DNA of 64,000 nt from Frankiales bacterium (GTDB lineage Bacteria; Actinomycetota; Actinomycetes; Mycobacteriales; SCTD01). The notes below the pieces were generated by a model, which was not told the origin of the DNA, searched no databases, and worked only from the letters and a program-made list of their open reading frames with translations. Location: the NCBI GenBank assembly GCA_025966135.1, contig JAOPVP010000035.1, positions 1-64,000 on the forward strand, written 5' to 3'. A program made the translations under genes and the position numbers. Numbering within the stretch: the stretch's first letter is position 1; the number at the start of each line of letters is the position of its first letter. Positions 35,986 to 45,693 of the stretch are shown one piece after another.

Positions 35986-37349
35986 GACCCGCTCCCCTGT
36001 CCCCCGGCACGGTTTGTGTGCCGGCGGCGCATCGAGGCGTCGGTGTCGACGAGGCGCTGCGCTTCCAGTGGTGAGAGCAGGTGGTCGACGACGGCAGCGT
36101 GCGTCCCGATGCGCCACAAGGCCCGGTGGGGTGGGAGTTGAGTGACGAGCTCGAGCTCGGGACCGGTGAGGTCGAGCAGGTCGGACAGGAGCGCCCGTTC
36201 TCCGGCGGCTTGGGTGTACAGGACGCGGGTCTCGGCGTCTGCGAGCAGCCCGCGGGCTTGGGCTTGGGTCGCGGTGCCGGTGTCGGCCTGTCCCGCGAGG
36301 TCACTGGCGCGGTGGACGACGGTGATGAGCTGGATCCCGTGGGCGCGTGCCAGCTTGCTCAGGGCCTGCAGCCAGGCAGTGGCCGCGGGCAGGTGCAGTA
36401 GCGCCCATGCCTCGTCGACCAACAGCAACCGCTGCCTGGAGCCTGACGCGGCTGAAGGGCCGCTCCCCAGGAAGCTGCCGGCCTGGTGGTGGCTGGGCTG
36501 CTGGGTGAGGGTGGCGGCGAGCCACGACCCGGCGCAGACCATGACGGCGACCAGCGCCGGCGTGCCGAACGCGGCGGACAGGTCCAGCACCAGCCCGGGA
36601 CCGTCCGGGTCGAGGTGGCAGCTGGTGGGGGCGTCGACCAGACCCGACAGGTCACCGTCCAGCAGCCGTCGCAGTTCCAGCGCGACGGGGCGGACCGCGC
36701 CGGCCAACCGTTCGACGCCGGTGCTCAGCACGTCAGCCATCGCGTCGGTCGGGTTCAGCAGCAGATGGACGACGTCGCCGAGCAGCGCCGCCGGGGGCAG
36801 GTCGGTGAGGGCGGCGGTGACGGCTGCGCGTTCTTCGGGGGTCAGGTCCCGGCCGAGGCCGGTCGCGGCAAGGGCTGCGACGGTGGTAGCCCGACGGCGT
36901 TGGGTCGCGGCGGGGTTGTCGCCGGGATGCGGGTCCAGGGGGTTGAGCCGGTCGGAGCTCCCGGGGGCCAGCCGCAGGTGGGGGATGCCGTGGAGCTGAG
37001 CGAGGGCGCGGTATTCGCCTTTGGGGTCCAGGACGAACACCTGCCGGCCGGCGAGGAGCTGCCGGTGCAGGTGGGTCTTGACCAGGGCGCTCTTGCCCTT
37101 TCCGAGCTGACCGAGCACGACCATGTTGGGGCTGGTGATGATGTGCCGGGCGTACAGCTCCCACGGGTCGTAGTGGAAGACGGTCCGGCCCGCGAGGACA
37201 TCCAGGCCGATGACCGGCCCGGCTGAAGGGCCGGTCGGGAGGGCGCTGCCGATCTGCCAGGGGTAGAGGCTGGCGCTGTGCCGGGTGGTGACGGCGATGC
37301 TGTCGGCCAACCGCCCGCCGATGCGCACCGAAGGCAGTGGGCGGGTCAT
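35982..37349 (-). CDS. VirB4-like conjugation ATPase
   Basis: 455-residue ATPase energising the type IV secretion channel. Walker A GQLGKGKSA is at 80-88, VFVLDPKGEYRAL is the Walker A' region, and LLLVDEAWALL is Walker B; ITVVHRASDL follows as the sensor motif. It is shorter than classical VirB4 (about 800 residues) because the N-terminal domain is missing; the SCO6880-like protein two genes upstream probably supplies it. ATGA overlaps at both ends. Confidence 0.88.
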   Translation of the reverse strand: MTRPLPSVRIGGRLADSIAVTTRHSASLYPWQIGSALPTGPSAGPVIGLDVLAGRTVFHYDPWELYARHIITSPNMVVLGQLGKGKSALVKTHLHRQLLAGRQVFVLDPKGEYRALAQLHGIPHLRLAPGSSDRLNPLDPHPGDNPAATQRRRATTVAALAATGLGRDLTPEERAAVTAALTDLPPAALLGDVVHLLLNPTDAMADVLSTGVERLAGAVRPVALELRRLLDGDLSGLVDAPTSCHLDPDGPGLVLDLSAAFGTPALVAVMVCAGSWLAATLTQQPSHHQAGSFLGSGPSAASGSRQRLLLVDEAWALLHLPAATAWLQALSKLARAHGIQLITVVHRASDLAGQADTGTATQAQARGLLADAETRVLYTQAAGERALLSDLLDLTGPELELVTQLPPHRALWRIGTHAAVVDHLLSPLEAQRLVDTDASMRRRHTNRAGGQGSGS

Positions 37350-38548
37350 GACCGGCCCTGCTGCCAGCCGGGCTGCTGCGCGCTGCCGGTCTCCGGATGT
37401 TCCTGGTTGAGGGACGGCGAGACCAGCCCTGCGCGGGTGGGGCTGGAGGTCTGACTGGCGGTTTGGCCGAGGGCGCGGTCTCGGTTGGCGGCGGTCTGGT
37501 CGCGTCCGGTGCCGATCAGGTCGCGGCTACGCGAGGCTCCCTCGGGGAGGGAGTGCGTCGCTGGAGGCGGGGTGCGTCGCAGGATCGTCTGCGCAGTGGC
37601 CAGGACACGTTCCGCCGTCTGCTGCACCAGAGTCAGATCGCCACCGGCCCAGCCTGTGACGTAGGGGACGGTGTAGTCGGCGCTGTCCAAGCCGTGGGCG
37701 GCGGTGACGACGTAGGCGACTGACTCGGCCTCGACCTCTGCTCGGGGGCGGGTGAGGTCGTCGGGCCGGTTGTCGGGGCGGTGCAGCAGCACGTGCCCGA
37801 GTTCGTGGGCGAGGGTCTTGGTGGCCTGGGCCGGTGGCAGGTGTTCGGCGACGATGACGGTGCGGGCAAAGTAGTCCGTCACACCGTTCGCTCTGCCTTC
37901 GCCCAGGTGCGGGATGGTCAGGTCGTGACGCAGGAACCCGAAGCCTTCGTCGCGGACGTGCGCGACCAGGCCGTCGTACAGAGCCGTCGGGGCGGCGCCG
38001 TCGAGCAGGACCGGGGCGGGAGCGGTGGGGAGGTCAGGGCCGTCGGTCTGGCTGATGTCGAAGACGTGCACGACCCGGAACCCAGCGACACGTCGACGGG
38101 CGGCAGCCCCCGGTCCGTCAGTCTCGTGACTCGTCCGTTCGGGTGGTCCTCCCGCGATCGGGCTGGGGAGGTCACTGTCGGCGGGAGGTTGGTCAAGAGC
38201 CGCGGTGCTGGCTGTGCTGCGGCCGAGGACGGGGGCCAGGATCGCGATGCCCTTCTCGCCCTTGCGGACCTGCCGTCCCAGCTGTCGCCAGGTGTGGAAG
38301 CCTGCTACCGCACTGGCCCCGGGATGCTGTGACGCCACGAGCAGGACGTTCATCGGGCTGTACTGATGGAACTTCGCCGCGGTCTGCAGCATCTGCTGCC
38401 AGGCATCCGCTCGGGTGAGGTCAGCGACAGCGGCCGTGAGCCGCTCGTGCACCGCGCGGAGCTTGTCCTCCGACATCTCCTGTGCGGACGAGGCGCCGCC
38501 GCGGCCAAGTGGGTCTGTCCGCAAGTGTGACAGCGGCGGCGAGGTCAT
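37346..38548 (-). CDS. ArdC-like antirestriction protein
   Basis: 400-residue two-domain protein: an N-terminal ArdC single-stranded-DNA-binding domain (about 30-105, with SPMNVLLVASQHP and GFHTWRQLGRQVRKGEKGI) and a zinc metallopeptidase-like domain with HELGH at 248-252. ArdC proteins shield transferred DNA from restriction on arrival in a recipient. The C-terminal 70 residues are Ser/Arg/Gln-rich and disordered. It sits inside the transfer operon with ATGA overlaps on both sides, which suggests expression with the channel. Confidence 0.85.
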   Translation of the reverse strand: MTSPPLSHLRTDPLGRGGASSAQEMSEDKLRAVHERLTAAVADLTRADAWQQMLQTAAKFHQYSPMNVLLVASQHPGASAVAGFHTWRQLGRQVRKGEKGIAILAPVLGRSTASTAALDQPPADSDLPSPIAGGPPERTSHETDGPGAAARRRVAGFRVVHVFDISQTDGPDLPTAPAPVLLDGAAPTALYDGLVAHVRDEGFGFLRHDLTIPHLGEGRANGVTDYFARTVIVAEHLPPAQATKTLAHELGHVLLHRPDNRPDDLTRPRAEVEAESVAYVVTAAHGLDSADYTVPYVTGWAGGDLTLVQQTAERVLATAQTILRRTPPPATHSLPEGASRSRDLIGTGRDQTAANRDRALGQTASQTSSPTRAGLVSPSLNQEHPETGSAQQPGWQQGRS

Positions 38549-40179
38549 GACGGGCCTCCCGCAGCGGCCAACCCGAGCGGGAGACAGGCGACGAGGCCGC
38601 GGGGGTGTTGACCATGCAGCGGTCGCAGGTCGAGCCGGTGGCTGACCGACAGGGTTCGCAGGGCCAGGGTCGCGGCCTGCAACCGGTCGGGGTCGGGGGC
38701 GCTGATGGTCAGGAACGCGGTCAGGTGGGTGAGGCGGTAGCCGGCGATGAGTTCGGTCTCGAGCTCGGCGGCGGCGTGCTCGGCGAGGGCGTCGCTGCTA
38801 TGGCTGGTGAAGCCCATCCTGTTGCGGTCGGCGGCGTCGAGGCGGGCTTTGGCGCGGGAAGCTCTTGCCTGCCGTGCTGCGTGCTGTGGCGCGACGGGGA
38901 CGGCGTGGACAGCCAGGGTGCGGCTGGTCCCGTCCGGGGGTGGGGTGTGCAGGAGCGGGGCCAGCCAGTCCGCAGGCAGAGCCAGCCGCGGCCAGCCGGT
39001 GATGGCGAAGCTGCGGTGCCAGGCGTCGTCGGTGCGGCAGCAGTCCCATTGGCTGTGGCGACTGCTGATCGCCCACCGGCGCGGGTCGTCCGGCACCTCC
39101 GCCCCGCCGGGGAGGGTGGGGTCTTGCAGGTGGCGCAGGGCGGCGCCGAGTTCAGCGGCGCTGAGAGCGCGCGGGAGCAGGTCTGCGGCGAGCAGCGTCG
39201 CGGCCAGGTCTCTCGCGTGCTCGACAAGCCCAGCCACGGCGACGGTCCCGCGAGCCGCTCGCCCAGGACTGCGCCCAGTTCGGCTCCCCCGACCTCCCGC
39301 CTTGAGGGTCGGGCGGGTGGGCAGGGCTGGGTCTGCGAGCACTGTCAGGACCAGCAGGTGTTGATGGGTCCAGGCGTTGCGTGCCGCGGTGTCGGCGAGG
39401 TCGCGGTAGTCGGCTTGCAACTCCTCGACGTCGGCGCGTTCGGAGTGGCCTGGTGCGCGGTCCAGTCCTGCGTCTGGTCCGTCGTGATGCTGACTCGCGT
39501 GTTCGGTGCTGTCGGGTCGGGTATGAGTGAGCCACTGGATCCGCAGAACCTGAGGGTCGGCGGCGAGCGCTGACAGGCACGTCCCCCAGCGGGCGAGTTG
39601 GCTGTCCTGCCCGTCGGGTGCGACGAGCGCAAACCGGTCGGTGCCGATGACGTCGAACACCACGCTGACGGTCCTGGTGCTGGCGTGACTCACGGCTCCG
39701 AGATCCGGTGCGTTTCTGCTGTCGACCGCGGCATGGAATCCGTCGCGGTCGCCGGCGTACAGCCCCAGCAGTTGCAGCGGGCCGTACTCGCGTGGCAGGT
39801 CCAGGCGCGAGGCGCTGCAGCCCGCGCCTTGGGTGCGGGCGGGAGAATCGGAGGTTGGGTGATCGGTGAGCTCGACCGTCCACGCATCGGCGCCGGACAG
39901 CCTCGCGCGCAGGTGCCGGAGCAGCACGGGCGCCCACGCGAGCGGGCTTCGACCCGCCACCGGGAGGGCCGCGACGACACCGCCCACGACGAGTACGGCG
40001 ACAGCAGCCGCGACGGGTACGCCGCTCATGAGCAGCGTCACAGCAAGAGTCGCTGTCACGGCCAGGGTGATCAGAGCGGCCGGGCGCAGGCCAAGCCAGA
40101 CTGCTCCGTCGACCGCGGGCAGCCAGTAGCGCAGGGCTGGCCGCGCCGCGGCATCAGCATTGCGGACGTCGGCGGTCAT
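38545..40179 (-). CDS. SCO6880-like transfer protein
   Basis: 544-residue protein with two membrane helices near the N-terminus (about 33-52 and 55-72), as in PrgI/VirB3-like modules, and a long soluble region resembling the N-terminal domain of VirB4. This matches the SCO6880 family seen beside VirB4-like genes in actinobacterial conjugative elements. It lacks a Walker A motif, so it is not itself an ATPase. The upstream VirB6-like stop and this ATG overlap by ATGA. Confidence 0.75.
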   Translation of the reverse strand: MTADVRNADAAARPALRYWLPAVDGAVWLGLRPAALITLAVTATLAVTLLMSGVPVAAAVAVLVVGGVVAALPVAGRSPLAWAPVLLRHLRARLSGADAWTVELTDHPTSDSPARTQGAGCSASRLDLPREYGPLQLLGLYAGDRDGFHAAVDSRNAPDLGAVSHASTRTVSVVFDVIGTDRFALVAPDGQDSQLARWGTCLSALAADPQVLRIQWLTHTRPDSTEHASQHHDGPDAGLDRAPGHSERADVEELQADYRDLADTAARNAWTHQHLLVLTVLADPALPTRPTLKAGGRGSRTGRSPGRAARGTVAVAGLVEHARDLAATLLAADLLPRALSAAELGAALRHLQDPTLPGGAEVPDDPRRWAISSRHSQWDCCRTDDAWHRSFAITGWPRLALPADWLAPLLHTPPPDGTSRTLAVHAVPVAPQHAARQARASRAKARLDAADRNRMGFTSHSSDALAEHAAAELETELIAGYRLTHLTAFLTISAPDPDRLQAATLALRTLSVSHRLDLRPLHGQHPRGLVACLPLGLAAAGGPS

Positions 40180-41396
40180 GACTGGTCACGCCCGGTGCGC
40201 GCTGCTGCGGGCCTACCCGACGGTCGCCCTTGGGAGCCGCTGCCCGGGCTGGTTCCCACGCGGGACCCGGCTGCCGGTGCGGACGTTCCGCTGCTCGAGG
40301 CGGATCCTGCACCGACGCTGGAGTGAGGGCCCGATCTGGCGCCGGGGGCTGAGCCACCCGTCGCTGCCGAACCAGCGGAGGTACTTGCCGATGCGGCGGC
40401 TGGTGCGGCGGCGAGCCGGCCGGCTGCACCGACGGGTGCCACGGCGGCGACGGCCCGAGTAGCGCCACGTTGGGCGCGGCGGGCAATGCTCGCTCCGGCG
40501 CCGGTGACCACAGCGGCTTCCACGACGTGCGGGATCAGGCGAAACGTGAGGGGCAGGCCGAGAGTTCCGAGGAACAGCAGGGCCAGCGCGATCGCGGCGT
40601 GGTCGATTCCTTGCGCGAGCCCGTCTGCGGGGGCAGTGAGGGTTGCGGTCGCGAGCACCATGACCATCGTGATGACCAGCGGGGCGAGCAGTACTGCGGC
40701 GAGGCTCTCGAGCAGCCGTCGGGTCCAGCGGGCAGTGGCGGACCAGAACAGTCCGGACAGGGCCAGCGGGACGAACGCGGCGAGCAGCAGCACCAGAGCG
40801 GCGCGGACGGCGAGCTCGATCCAGATCACGAAGGCGAGCAGCCCGGCGACCAGGACGACAACGAGGGACGCTCCGGCTCCGGTGGGGTCGGCGGGTCCGG
40901 TGGCGACGCCGAGGACCTTCCGCATCCGGTCCAGGCCCTCGGCGAAGCCTTGGTTCCCGCCGAGGCCGACCTGGACGAGGACCCCGCACAGGCCTTGGAT
41001 GACGGCGACGACGAGGGCGACGGCGGCGCGGGAGGCGAGTAGCACCGGGCCGATGAGAAGTGGCAGTGCGACGCCGCGGCGCAAGGCCTGCCCGGGGCGT
41101 CCGGCGAGGATCTCGCTGGTCACGCCGATGAGCAGGATCGGCAGGGCGAACAGGGCCGCGACGGTGACCATGGCGCGCCACGGTGCGTCGAAGCTCTTGT
41201 CCAGGGGGACGGCGGTCGTGGCGAGCAGGGCCTTGCTGAGCTGCGCGAACACGTAGGAGGCGAAGCTCTGTATGGCGTCGCTGACCAGGCGGCTCAGGGC
41301 GCGGGTCAGGGACCCGACCAGGTCGATCCCGAGGATCCTGGAGCGGCCTACCTCCTGCGGGATCGACGTCAGGCCGGCCAGGGCTGCGGCGGGCAT
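40176..41396 (-). CDS. VirB6/TrbL-like multispanning channel protein
   Basis: 406-residue membrane protein with about six to eight predicted helices between residues 40 and 300 (for example VTVAALFALPILLIGV, ASLVVVLVAGLLAFVIW, LVLLLAAFVPLALSGLFW), then a 100-residue disordered Ala/Ser/Gly tail. The layout matches VirB6/TrbL components of type IV secretion. ATG at 41396 is one base from the stop of the pilin-like gene. Confidence 0.8.
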   Translation of the reverse strand: MPAAALAGLTSIPQEVGRSRILGIDLVGSLTRALSRLVSDAIQSFASYVFAQLSKALLATTAVPLDKSFDAPWRAMVTVAALFALPILLIGVTSEILAGRPGQALRRGVALPLLIGPVLLASRAAVALVVAVIQGLCGVLVQVGLGGNQGFAEGLDRMRKVLGVATGPADPTGAGASLVVVLVAGLLAFVIWIELAVRAALVLLLAAFVPLALSGLFWSATARWTRRLLESLAAVLLAPLVITMVMVLATATLTAPADGLAQGIDHAAIALALLFLGTLGLPLTFRLIPHVVEAAVVTGAGASIARRAQRGATRAVAAVAPVGAAGRLAAAPAAASASTSAGSAATGGSAPGARSGPHSSVGAGSASSSGTSAPAAGSRVGTSPGSGSQGRPSGRPAAARTGRDQS

Positions 41397-41397
41397 G

Positions 41398-41778
41398 TCA
41401 GTGGACCGTTCCGCCGACGCCGAACCCGAAGTTCACCAGCGCCGCTGCGGCGCCGGTGATCATCGCGCCGACCGCGCCGCCCAGGACCATCATGCGGCCC
41501 TGTTGGCTGGCGCCGAAGTGACCGGAGCGCGAGCCGAAGCTCCACGTCGCCGCGCCAGCCAGGACCGCGACGACGCACGCGAGCAGGACCCACGTCATCA
41601 TGCCGCCGACCAGACTGGTCAGCTGCGCAGTGCCGGGCAGCTTGCTGTTCGGGTCGACCGCCACCGCGAGGTTCCTCAGCGGCCGGGGCTGCCCGGGACC
41701 GGCCGCACCGGTCGGCGTGAGGGCGCGTGCGAAGGCTCGGGTGGGGGTGAGTGCTGCTGTGAGCAGGGTGAGGGGCAT
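41398..41778 (-). CDS. VirB2/DUF6112-like membrane subunit
   Basis: 126-residue small membrane protein with two hydrophobic segments (about 58-80 and 96-118), a positively charged connecting loop (SFGSRSGHFGASQQGRMM) and a helical N-terminal leader. Size, topology and position before the VirB6-like gene match the DUF6112/VirB2-like subunits of actinobacterial transfer loci. The ATG at 41778 has GGGAGG about five bases upstream. It is the first gene after regulatory box A, so a promoter probably lies in the 275 bases upstream. Confidence 0.78.
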   Translation of the reverse strand: MPLTLLTAALTPTRAFARALTPTGAAGPGQPRPLRNLAVAVDPNSKLPGTAQLTSLVGGMMTWVLLACVVAVLAGAATWSFGSRSGHFGASQQGRMMVLGGAVGAMITGAAAALVNFGFGVGGTVH

Positions 41779-41840
41779 GTCGTCCTCCCGGTCGGGTGGC
41801 GCCGTGGGCGCCGTGTGGGAGGTCGAGAGTGCGGACGGTG

Positions 41841-41907
41841 CGCACCAGATCCGCACCGGTTTGCGCACCAGAAACGACATGGAAGCCGCACCAGTTCTGG
41901 TGCGGCC
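41841..41907 (-). promoter_or_regulatory. TGGTGCG repeat box A
   Basis: On the minus strand this holds TGGTGCG at 41893-41887 and 41870-41864 (23 bp apart) around TTCCATGTCGTTTC, plus CGGTGCG and TGGTGCG copies 11 bp apart downstream (41857-41840). A dyad CCGCACCAG-AA-CTGGTGCGG overlaps the upstream copy. It points toward the pilin-like gene starting at 41778. Confidence 0.75.
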
Positions 41908-42053
41908 CGCCTGAAGGTCCAGTGCACGCCATCCGTCGGGACGTGACCGCACCGAGCGCCGCTGCAGCCGGCAAGGTGGAACGCCAGGAAAGCATCCCTC
42001 GTCGGGTACATGCCGGCCCGCACCCGCCGAGTCACCATGAGCCGTCACGTACC

Positions 42054-42338
42054 TCAGGCCAGGCCCGGGTTCCCTTCGAGCTGGCCGTGGTGATTGCTGA
42101 TCGGTACAGGCTTCGGGCTGTTCGTGTGTGGCGAGAGCGCCGGACGGGGCGCCGGCGTGGGGCTGCTGATGGGTCCGTGCCCGTGGACTGTCAGCGCCAC
42201 GAGTCCTGCCGCGCACAGCAGCAGGACGATCCCGGTGACGGCAGCGGGTTCTGGTCGCGTGGCGCGGGTACGGGCGTGCCGCAGCAGACCGACCCCCGCG
42301 ACCAGGTCGGCCAGGGCGAAGGTCAGCAGACGGATCAT
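42054..42338 (-). CDS. Small membrane protein of the transfer operon
   Basis: 94-residue protein with an N-terminal hydrophobic segment (about 2-20), a second helix (about 33-52) and a Pro/His/Ser-rich tail. No family recognised. The ATG at 42338 lies 7 bases after the stop of the LysM-BTAD gene on the same strand, supporting cotranslation. It is the last gene before box A. Confidence 0.6.
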   Translation of the reverse strand: MIRLLTFALADLVAGVGLLRHARTRATRPEPAAVTGIVLLLCAAGLVALTVHGHGPISSPTPAPRPALSPHTNSPKPVPISNHHGQLEGNPGLA

Positions 42339-42345
42339 CCGCAGG

Positions 42346-45300
42346 TCACGTGCGCTGCGACTTCTCGGCCTCGAGCAGATCGCGGTAGAGCTGCGCGGTA
42401 GCTGGTTGCAGGCTGTCCTCGGGTTCGAGGTCCTCGTCCAGGACGCGTTCGAGTTGTCGGCGCAACGCGCGGATCTGACCGGTGGCTCCGCGTTCGCCCG
42501 CGGCTGTCATCGCCAACCGGTAGAGCCGCTCGTCGTACGGGCTGGCCCGTAGCCCGGCGTGCGCCGCCGTACTCGCGGTGGCGGGGTCACCCTCGTCGAG
42601 GGCAGCCTGCGCAAGTGCCAGGGCAAGGTCGACGATCGCGGCCTCAATCTCGGCGTGGTGGCCTTCCAGGTGCAGCCAGTCACTGTCCAGGCCATCGAAC
42701 GGCAGCCCCCGGACAAGCTGCAGGGCGGCGAGTTGTTCGGTCCGGTCACCTTCCGCGAGGGCCCGGAACCGCTGCCAGTCGCAGCTAACGGTGGGGGCGA
42801 GCAGCCAGGTCTGGCCTTCACTGATGAGCTGACGGCGGATGTGCTTACGCAAGTCGCTCATCCGACTCCGCAGGACGTGCGGGTTGTAGGCGCGGTCGGG
42901 GAAGACGGCCTCCCACAGCCGTTGGGAGCCGACGGGTCGGCGATGCACGGCGAGGTAGACCAGCAACTCCCGGACGTGCCCTCGGGTCCAGGCCCCTTCC
43001 GCACCAGTCACCAGGACAGGTCCGAGGATCGAAATCTCGATTGCCACGACCTCCGGCGCACCCGGCGCTTGCTCGGGTTCATCCGTGTCCGCGGTGGGCG
43101 GGGTCGGTTCCGCTGCGGAATCCCCGGGGCCCTCCTCGAGCGGAGCCGGGCATTCGTCGGGAGTCGGGGTTGAATCGCGCTCCCCCATCGACGCCTCGAC
43201 GTCGGACGCGTCGGCGAGTGCGTCCCGCCCGCCGTCGGTAGCCGTCAAGACTGCGTCAAGGTCCAGGACCGTACGGTCCCCATCTCCGAGAGTGGCCGGG
43301 CCGCCGCTGGTGCGTACCGATGGAATGGGTGCGCCCGGAGAGGTCAGGGTCGCTGGCGGGTTGTCGAGATCTCGTTCCCGCAGCCCCGGGTCGCCGGAGT
43401 CGGCCAGGGGTGGGTCTTGGGCGTGTTCGAGCAACCGCAGCAGCACCTGATGCTGCCCAGGGTCCAGCAGCAACGGCCGTAGGGACGTCGCGATCCCGGG
43501 GATCGTGAGCGTCCCGTCCTGCTGCAGCTGCCAGGGGTGCGCGTCGGGGTGCGGGCCCAGGAGCAGAATCGCGAGGGGTTCCGTGGATCGGGTTGCTGCT
43601 GCCAGGAGCCGATCTGGGGTCTGATCGGCGGTCAGTCCGGCCAGGACGACGGTCCCGATGATGCCGGCGCCGTCAGGGTCGGTGCGGCGCGCGGCTTCCA
43701 AGCTTCCCGCGACAGCGACGAGGTGCGGTACGGGGTTGTCCACGAACCCGAGCAACCGGGTGAGCAGATCCGGGTGCAGGACGTCGATGCGTTCCATCCC
43801 GACAGCAACGTCGGCCAGGGGCGGGGCGACGGCGAGTTGCATCAACTCCGCCCACGGCGCTCCCGCAAGTCCTTGGACGAGCGCACCGAATACCCGCACG
43901 GCGAGGTCCCGCTCGCTACCGAACTCAGGCTCTTCCTTTGCAGGGGTGGACTGTGGGTTGTCCGGCGTGCGGGGGTTCAGGATGCTGACGAGGCCGTAGA
44001 TCTCAAGGTTCACGTAGCAGGCGCTGCCGTCTTGGGTACCAACGGGCAGCAGCAGCGGGAAAGGGTCGACGGCAGTCTCGAGTGCTTCGCGCAGGCGCTC
44101 GGGTAGTGGCTTGCTGGTACGGGTCGCGAACAGGTACCGGCGTGCACCGGATGGCAGACGCCAGCCACGGTCGGTGCTCTCGAACGGGTACGGGGCCGAG
44201 CATGGCTCCTCGTTCGCAGGGGCCGGTGGGGATCCGGGGGTGCTGAGGGTGGGTTCGGTGAGGACGAGCTCGAGGGATCCGTCCGGGTGGTGCCAGACCG
44301 CCTTGACGGTCGTGGCTGTGCTGGTGCGGGCGGCGAGAAGAAGTGCGAGTCGGACGGTCGCGGCGACGTCGGCTGCGGCGCGGGCGTCTTGGCGCAGCTG
44401 GGCTTCGGCGGCGGTGAGTTCCGGTGCGGGCGTTGCGGCTCGTCGGCCCGGGGGTCGGCGGCGCGCGGCGATCCGACGGCGTCGGGTCAAGCCGGCGAGC
44501 AGGCCGATGGCGGCCAAGGCCAATCCGCCAGCGGCGACGGCGTGCGTGTCGTTGCTGCTTGGCCCGTCGCCCCCTCCCACGGCCTCTCCTGGGCTCGGGT
44601 TGGTCGTCGCGGTCGCGCCGACCTGCGGGTCATGGTTCGGCTTCGCCGTCGCTGCGGGGACGGGTGCCTGAGCGGCTGCAGTGGGCGGCTGCGTCGCGAG
44701 CTGTGACGGCTGCTCATGCGTCAGTTGCTGGCGCGGTTCGGCGGCGTCGTCGGTGGCCAGCTGGGTCGTTGCGTGCGACGCGGTGGAGGCTCTGGCGGAT
44801 GGTTCGGATCCGCCCGCCGTGGGAGACGCCAGGGTTGACCCGTCCGCCGGGACCACCAACTCCGCGGGAGGGCGCTGCGGATCGTCGGCGTGGGGGTGAC
44901 TGACCCGGTCGCGGGGTAGGTCGCGGGCGTCGGCGGGGAGCCGCAGGATCCAGCCGGGGTAGATGAGGCTGGCCTTGGTGAGCCGGTGACCGTCGGGCAT
45001 CAGGCGCCCGTCGTTCAGGTTGAAGACCTCGTGCCAGCGGGTGCCGTCGCCCAGGTGTCTTTCGGCGATGTCCCAGAGCGTGTCGTGGTGACGGCCCTCC
45101 GGCGGCAGCACCCGACACTCACGGGCCATCCCTATCGAGGGGACGGCCGCATGAGAAGTCCCCGTCCGCTTGCCCGACGCTTGCCCCATGGAGGTGTCGG
45201 ATTGCGCTGCGCTGTAGGACATCGACGGGACGTACAAGGCCGGATACCCGGTGTTCACGACGGCCGTGCTGGCGGTTGCGGGAGTGAGGACGTGACCGCT

Positions 45301-45693
45301 GCCGTGGGCGGGGTGCAGCGTGAGCAGCAGGGCCGCAACGAGGTGGCTGGCGATCAGGTTGTTCGCCCCGAACAGCAGCCCGGACAGGGGCATCCGGACT
45401 GTGCTGCCTGCTGCTTGGCGGAGCAGTTCGACGCCGACGCTGCCGAGCAGGTGAAGCCAGAGCAACCATGCCACGGTCGACAACAGCCACAGCAACGTCT
45501 GGTCATCAAGCGCCGCGGTGAGTGCGTGGGCGCTGCGCAACGAGTTGGGGACGTCGCCGGGGTTCCCGACGAGCAGGAGCAGCAACGTCGGTGGCGTCCC
45601 GACCAGTAGCGCGCCGAGCAGCAAAGCGGTGAGGAACCGCAGCATCCGGAAGCGGCCCGGTCCGGCGTCTCGACGTTCCCGCCGTCGTGTCAT
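42346..45693 (-). CDS. Membrane LysM protein with C-terminal SARP/BTAD-like regulator domain
   Basis: 1,115 residues. Order: three membrane helices (about 18-42, 66-90, 104-126), a LysM domain (about 192-253, HDTLWDIAERHLGDGTRWHEV), a long disordered linker, a fourth helix (385-402) followed by an Arg-rich stop-transfer run, a roughly 450-residue central region, then an OmpR-like winged helix (about 883-970, with VLRSRMSDLRKHI) and a BTAD helical repeat domain (972-1105). LysM domains bind peptidoglycan; BTAD regulators activate transcription. The combination suggests a wall-sensing membrane regulator, but DNA binding is inferred. ATGA-coupled to the TadG-like gene. Confidence 0.8.
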   Translation of the reverse strand: MTRRRERRDAGPGRFRMLRFLTALLLGALLVGTPPTLLLLLVGNPGDVPNSLRSAHALTAALDDQTLLWLLSTVAWLLWLHLLGSVGVELLRQAAGSTVRMPLSGLLFGANNLIASHLVAALLLTLHPAHGSGHVLTPATASTAVVNTGYPALYVPSMSYSAAQSDTSMGQASGKRTGTSHAAVPSIGMARECRVLPPEGRHHDTLWDIAERHLGDGTRWHEVFNLNDGRLMPDGHRLTKASLIYPGWILRLPADARDLPRDRVSHPHADDPQRPPAELVVPADGSTLASPTAGGSEPSARASTASHATTQLATDDAAEPRQQLTHEQPSQLATQPPTAAAQAPVPAATAKPNHDPQVGATATTNPSPGEAVGGGDGPSSNDTHAVAAGGLALAAIGLLAGLTRRRRIAARRRPPGRRAATPAPELTAAEAQLRQDARAAADVAATVRLALLLAARTSTATTVKAVWHHPDGSLELVLTEPTLSTPGSPPAPANEEPCSAPYPFESTDRGWRLPSGARRYLFATRTSKPLPERLREALETAVDPFPLLLPVGTQDGSACYVNLEIYGLVSILNPRTPDNPQSTPAKEEPEFGSERDLAVRVFGALVQGLAGAPWAELMQLAVAPPLADVAVGMERIDVLHPDLLTRLLGFVDNPVPHLVAVAGSLEAARRTDPDGAGIIGTVVLAGLTADQTPDRLLAAATRSTEPLAILLLGPHPDAHPWQLQQDGTLTIPGIATSLRPLLLDPGQHQVLLRLLEHAQDPPLADSGDPGLRERDLDNPPATLTSPGAPIPSVRTSGGPATLGDGDRTVLDLDAVLTATDGGRDALADASDVEASMGERDSTPTPDECPAPLEEGPGDSAAEPTPPTADTDEPEQAPGAPEVVAIEISILGPVLVTGAEGAWTRGHVRELLVYLAVHRRPVGSQRLWEAVFPDRAYNPHVLRSRMSDLRKHIRRQLISEGQTWLLAPTVSCDWQRFRALAEGDRTEQLAALQLVRGLPFDGLDSDWLHLEGHHAEIEAAIVDLALALAQAALDEGDPATASTAAHAGLRASPYDERLYRLAMTAAGERGATGQIRALRRQLERVLDEDLEPEDSLQPATAQLYRDLLEAEKSQRT

